A stretch of DNA of 64,000 nucleotides. Source: Mesostigma viride. Taxonomy: Eukaryota; Streptophyta; Mesostigmatophyceae; Mesostigmatales; Mesostigmataceae. The translations under genes and the position numbers were made by a program. A model generated the notes under the pieces. That model was not told the DNA's origin, ran no database searches, and worked only from the letters and a program-made list of their open reading frames with translations. Each line of letters opens with the position of its first letter. Within the stretch, counting starts at the first letter, position 1. The stretch covers positions 834,240-898,239 of the forward strand of contig RPFO01000002.1 in assembly GCA_009746045.1 (NCBI GenBank), read 5' to 3'. Of the stretch, positions 61,761 to 64,000 are shown one piece after another.

Positions 61761-61881
61761 TTATGACACTTGAGCTCCCAAGAAAACCAGCATTTGATTG
61801 AAAACAATGAGTAGAGCCCCTGCCAAAGGCAGGTTTAAGTAGTCATCTCGTCTCCCTCGCATGCAGGAGCAAGAGCCCCCC
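61761..61881 (+). repeat. Direct repeat X, copy 1 (121 bp)
   Basis: Identical by eye to 62364-62484 (TTATGACACTTGAGCTCCCA ... AGAGCCCCCC). Confidence 0.93.
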
Positions 61882-61900
61882 AAGGGTGGGATGGGTGGGA

Positions 61901-62363
61901 AGAAACAATTACGGGTCACAACCCGCCGACCATGCTTATCAAGCCTACCGTCAAAATGGAAAACGGCAAAACCAGAAATATCCTAACGCTGACAATTTAA
62001 TAATTCAGCCAGCCAGCTCATCTGTCACACGTCTGAGCTGTCAGGCCATGTGTACTCTTCGAATGCAACCCTGAACACACTACCCAACCAAGCAGCACAC
62101 CAATCAATTGGTGAGTGCTGGTTACATCAGATTTTATTACAGCTTTTTGACGCAACTTCCGTCAGCATTCCACACATGGCCGGCCGTTCAAACAAACGGC
62201 GCCTGACTTACAAAAGGCAAAGCTAGTTGCCAGTAGGATTCCCCGGTAAACAACAAGTCGTCCCCATTCGTCTAACAAGCCTCTCTGCATGTACAGCCAC
62301 AAGGTTGTGGCGGCCCTTTCTTTCCCGCATTCTGTTTAATAAACTATTTTCAGAGAAATCCGA
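61901..62363 (+). repeat. Direct repeat B, copy 1 (463 bp)
   Basis: Identical by eye to 63448-63910, both 463 bp. Ends AGAAACAATTACGGG and AGAAATCCGA; not TG...CA, so LTR status is not supported. It holds TTAATAAACTATTTT near its end. Confidence 0.93.
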
Positions 62364-62484
62364 TTATGACACTTGAGCTCCCAAGAAAACCAGCATTTGA
62401 TTGAAAACAATGAGTAGAGCCCCTGCCAAAGGCAGGTTTAAGTAGTCATCTCGTCTCCCTCGCATGCAGGAGCAAGAGCCCCCC
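62364..62484 (+). repeat. Direct repeat X, copy 2 (121 bp)
   Basis: It directly follows repeat B copy 1, giving the order X-B-X-middle-B, as expected for a tandem duplication of an X-middle-B unit in which the first unit lost its middle. Confidence 0.9.
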
Positions 62485-63447
62485 GATCCACCCCAGTCCC
62501 TGGCGCCATTGCCCTCCTCCCCCGCACTGTCGCCGTTCAGGAAACAAAACTTGATAGGATCACTGTTGCCCTAATAACAGTGAACAAAGAAAAGAAGAAG
62601 AATCCCCCCCTCTTCCAGGCAGCCTCGAGGGTAGCCGCTTCCATAAAAGACCACAAAGTGGGGCGTGTCGCAACATCTCCTTCATGGCGACTCAGCCCGC
62701 ACAAGGCTATAATAACCCCCTAAGGGGCCCGACGATAAAAGGTTAGCGAATCCGCGGAGCCGCCTCAGCAAAATATTATTCCAGATAAAAACCCAGAAAA
62801 TTCGCATTCCGACGCCACCAGGGTTTGAACCGCTACCTGCCGGGTGCTGAGCAGGGAGAGACGACAAGGCCAGGCACTGCCACTGCCAGCCGAGACGCCT
62901 TTCCGATACTCGGTTCCTTTTGTGGGAATTTTGCAAATATATTTTCTTCCGGAACGCAAGAAATTAGCCGGCCGCGCGTCACCCTTATATCCCTCGCTGG
63001 CCCATAACAAAAAAGGGCCGCGCACCAAGCCGAAAGCAGCGCCATGCAGCGCCCTAGGCTGTGGGCCGCTGACTGACTACCAGCGCAGTCTCATGGAATC
63101 CAAATTAATCTATTGACCTTCGCACAGTTTCCGCATTACAGTACTGTAGCTGCGGACTTCTTATAGTCGACATGATTGGCTCCGCTGCTGGAATTACCAG
63201 CAGCCGGGGCGGGGCGCCCAGCCCACTTTCTATGACCACCGAGACGCTGCCCAGCAAGGTGCCAACCAGAACCACTTGGCACATTGGTAACGCGAAATTT
63301 CCGTTCCGTTCAAACCGCCCCTACCTGCCGTGAAGTCGCAAAGCCCGCGACTTCATAGCAGGCAAGGACGGGGTCTTTGCCTAATTTTCTTTAGCCCCGC
63401 CGCCATAGCAGCGAGGCCGCTCATACTGCTTCAGTGAGCACATTCAA
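62485..63447. other. Middle segment between the direct repeats, no gene
   Basis: 963 bp without an ORF above 90 codons. GGGTTTGAACC at 62820-62830 reads as a tRNA B box on the minus strand, but no tRNA fold fits around it. Confidence 0.55.
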
Positions 63448-63910
63448 AGAAACAATTACGGGTCACAACCCGCCGACCATGCTTATCAAGCCTACCGTCA
63501 AAATGGAAAACGGCAAAACCAGAAATATCCTAACGCTGACAATTTAATAATTCAGCCAGCCAGCTCATCTGTCACACGTCTGAGCTGTCAGGCCATGTGT
63601 ACTCTTCGAATGCAACCCTGAACACACTACCCAACCAAGCAGCACACCAATCAATTGGTGAGTGCTGGTTACATCAGATTTTATTACAGCTTTTTGACGC
63701 AACTTCCGTCAGCATTCCACACATGGCCGGCCGTTCAAACAAACGGCGCCTGACTTACAAAAGGCAAAGCTAGTTGCCAGTAGGATTCCCCGGTAAACAA
63801 CAAGTCGTCCCCATTCGTCTAACAAGCCTCTCTGCATGTACAGCCACAAGGTTGTGGCGGCCCTTTCTTTCCCGCATTCTGTTTAATAAACTATTTTCAG
63901 AGAAATCCGA
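63448..63910 (+). repeat. Direct repeat B, copy 2 (463 bp)
   Basis: The identity with copy 1 over 463 bp implies a recent duplication or an assembly duplication. Confidence 0.93.
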
Positions 63911-64000
63911 ATCTTTCATGCATGTACCAATATCAATTCAGTGGAGAGACCATGCTGAGTCCGGCAAAGTTTGCACGCGGGATTATGCCATGTATTAGGA

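Noticed and set aside
62815-62880. tRNA gene on the minus strand
   Set aside because: GGTTCAAACC is present, but the stems do not pair.
61901-63910. LTR element bounded by the 463-bp repeats
   Set aside because: The repeats lack TG...CA ends, no primer site or polypurine tract is visible, and the X repeat order fits tandem duplication better.

Overview
The window looks like nuclear DNA of a flagellated green alga (Viridiplantae); I cannot name the species. The evidence is a RIB72/EFHC1-type axonemal protein with three DM10 domains, a RAD7-like repair protein whose order of repeats follows the land-plant proteins, a copia-type primer site resembling the plant initiator-Met form, and GC-rich exons set in AT-richer, repeat-laden DNA. 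Three host genes are supported: an intronless leucine-rich-repeat protein (22953-25241, +), a RAD7-like gene of at least seven exons (36329-28178, -), and an intronless RIB72/EFHC-like gene (37500-39443, +). The last two are divergent and about 1.2 kb apart.

Almost everything else is mobile DNA, much of it nested. (1) A LINE with a PHD finger, a RING-H2 finger, a YLDD reverse transcriptase and a C-terminal restriction-like endonuclease ('REL-LINE') has one long copy (1080-6349), several 5'-truncated copies and a diverged relative; the well-bounded copies sit in (TA)n. (2) An APE-type LINE with a YADD reverse transcriptase ('APE-LINE') has one long copy (44313-53400, about 5.4 kb of its own sequence, split by a REL-LINE pair and a hAT element) and many 5'-truncated copies. 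(3) 'Element C' carries only a LINE ORF1-like protein and a 3' UTR; one copy (8402-17418) is interrupted by a copia element and by a second, inverted copy of itself. (4) 'SINE B' is a short repeat. APE-LINE, element C and SINE B all end in a CTCCCAACGGAG-type hairpin followed by an A/T tail, which suggests one reverse transcriptase serves all three.

Layout: 1-1012 LTR and LINE fragments; 1080-6349 REL-LINE; 6499-8398 element C scraps, a hairpin and unexplained DNA; 8402-17418 nested element C/copia; 17419-20177 LINE fragments and a long (ACTT)n tract; 22953-25241 LRR gene; 25340-26428 LINE fragment and (GGGA)n; 27851-28045 SINE B; 28178-36329 RAD7-like gene with five tandem arrays in its introns; 36812-37014 inverted repeat; 37500-39443 RIB72-like gene; 40171-53640 APE-LINE/element C cluster with REL-LINE and hAT insertions; 53660-57593 diverged REL-LINE, REL-LINE fragment and the 3' part of a Ty3/gypsy element; 58499-58740 LINE scraps; 59157-61024 REL-LINE split by a 649-bp foldback element made of nested palindromes; 61761-63910 direct repeats.

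The most unusual signal is mutational. Comparing element copies, a dinucleotide XY repeatedly becomes XY, its reverse complement, then XY again (TG to TGCATG, AA to AATTAA, AC to ACGTAC, GG to GGCCGG). At least a dozen such 4-bp insertions separate two APE-LINE copies, and a few more occur in element C.
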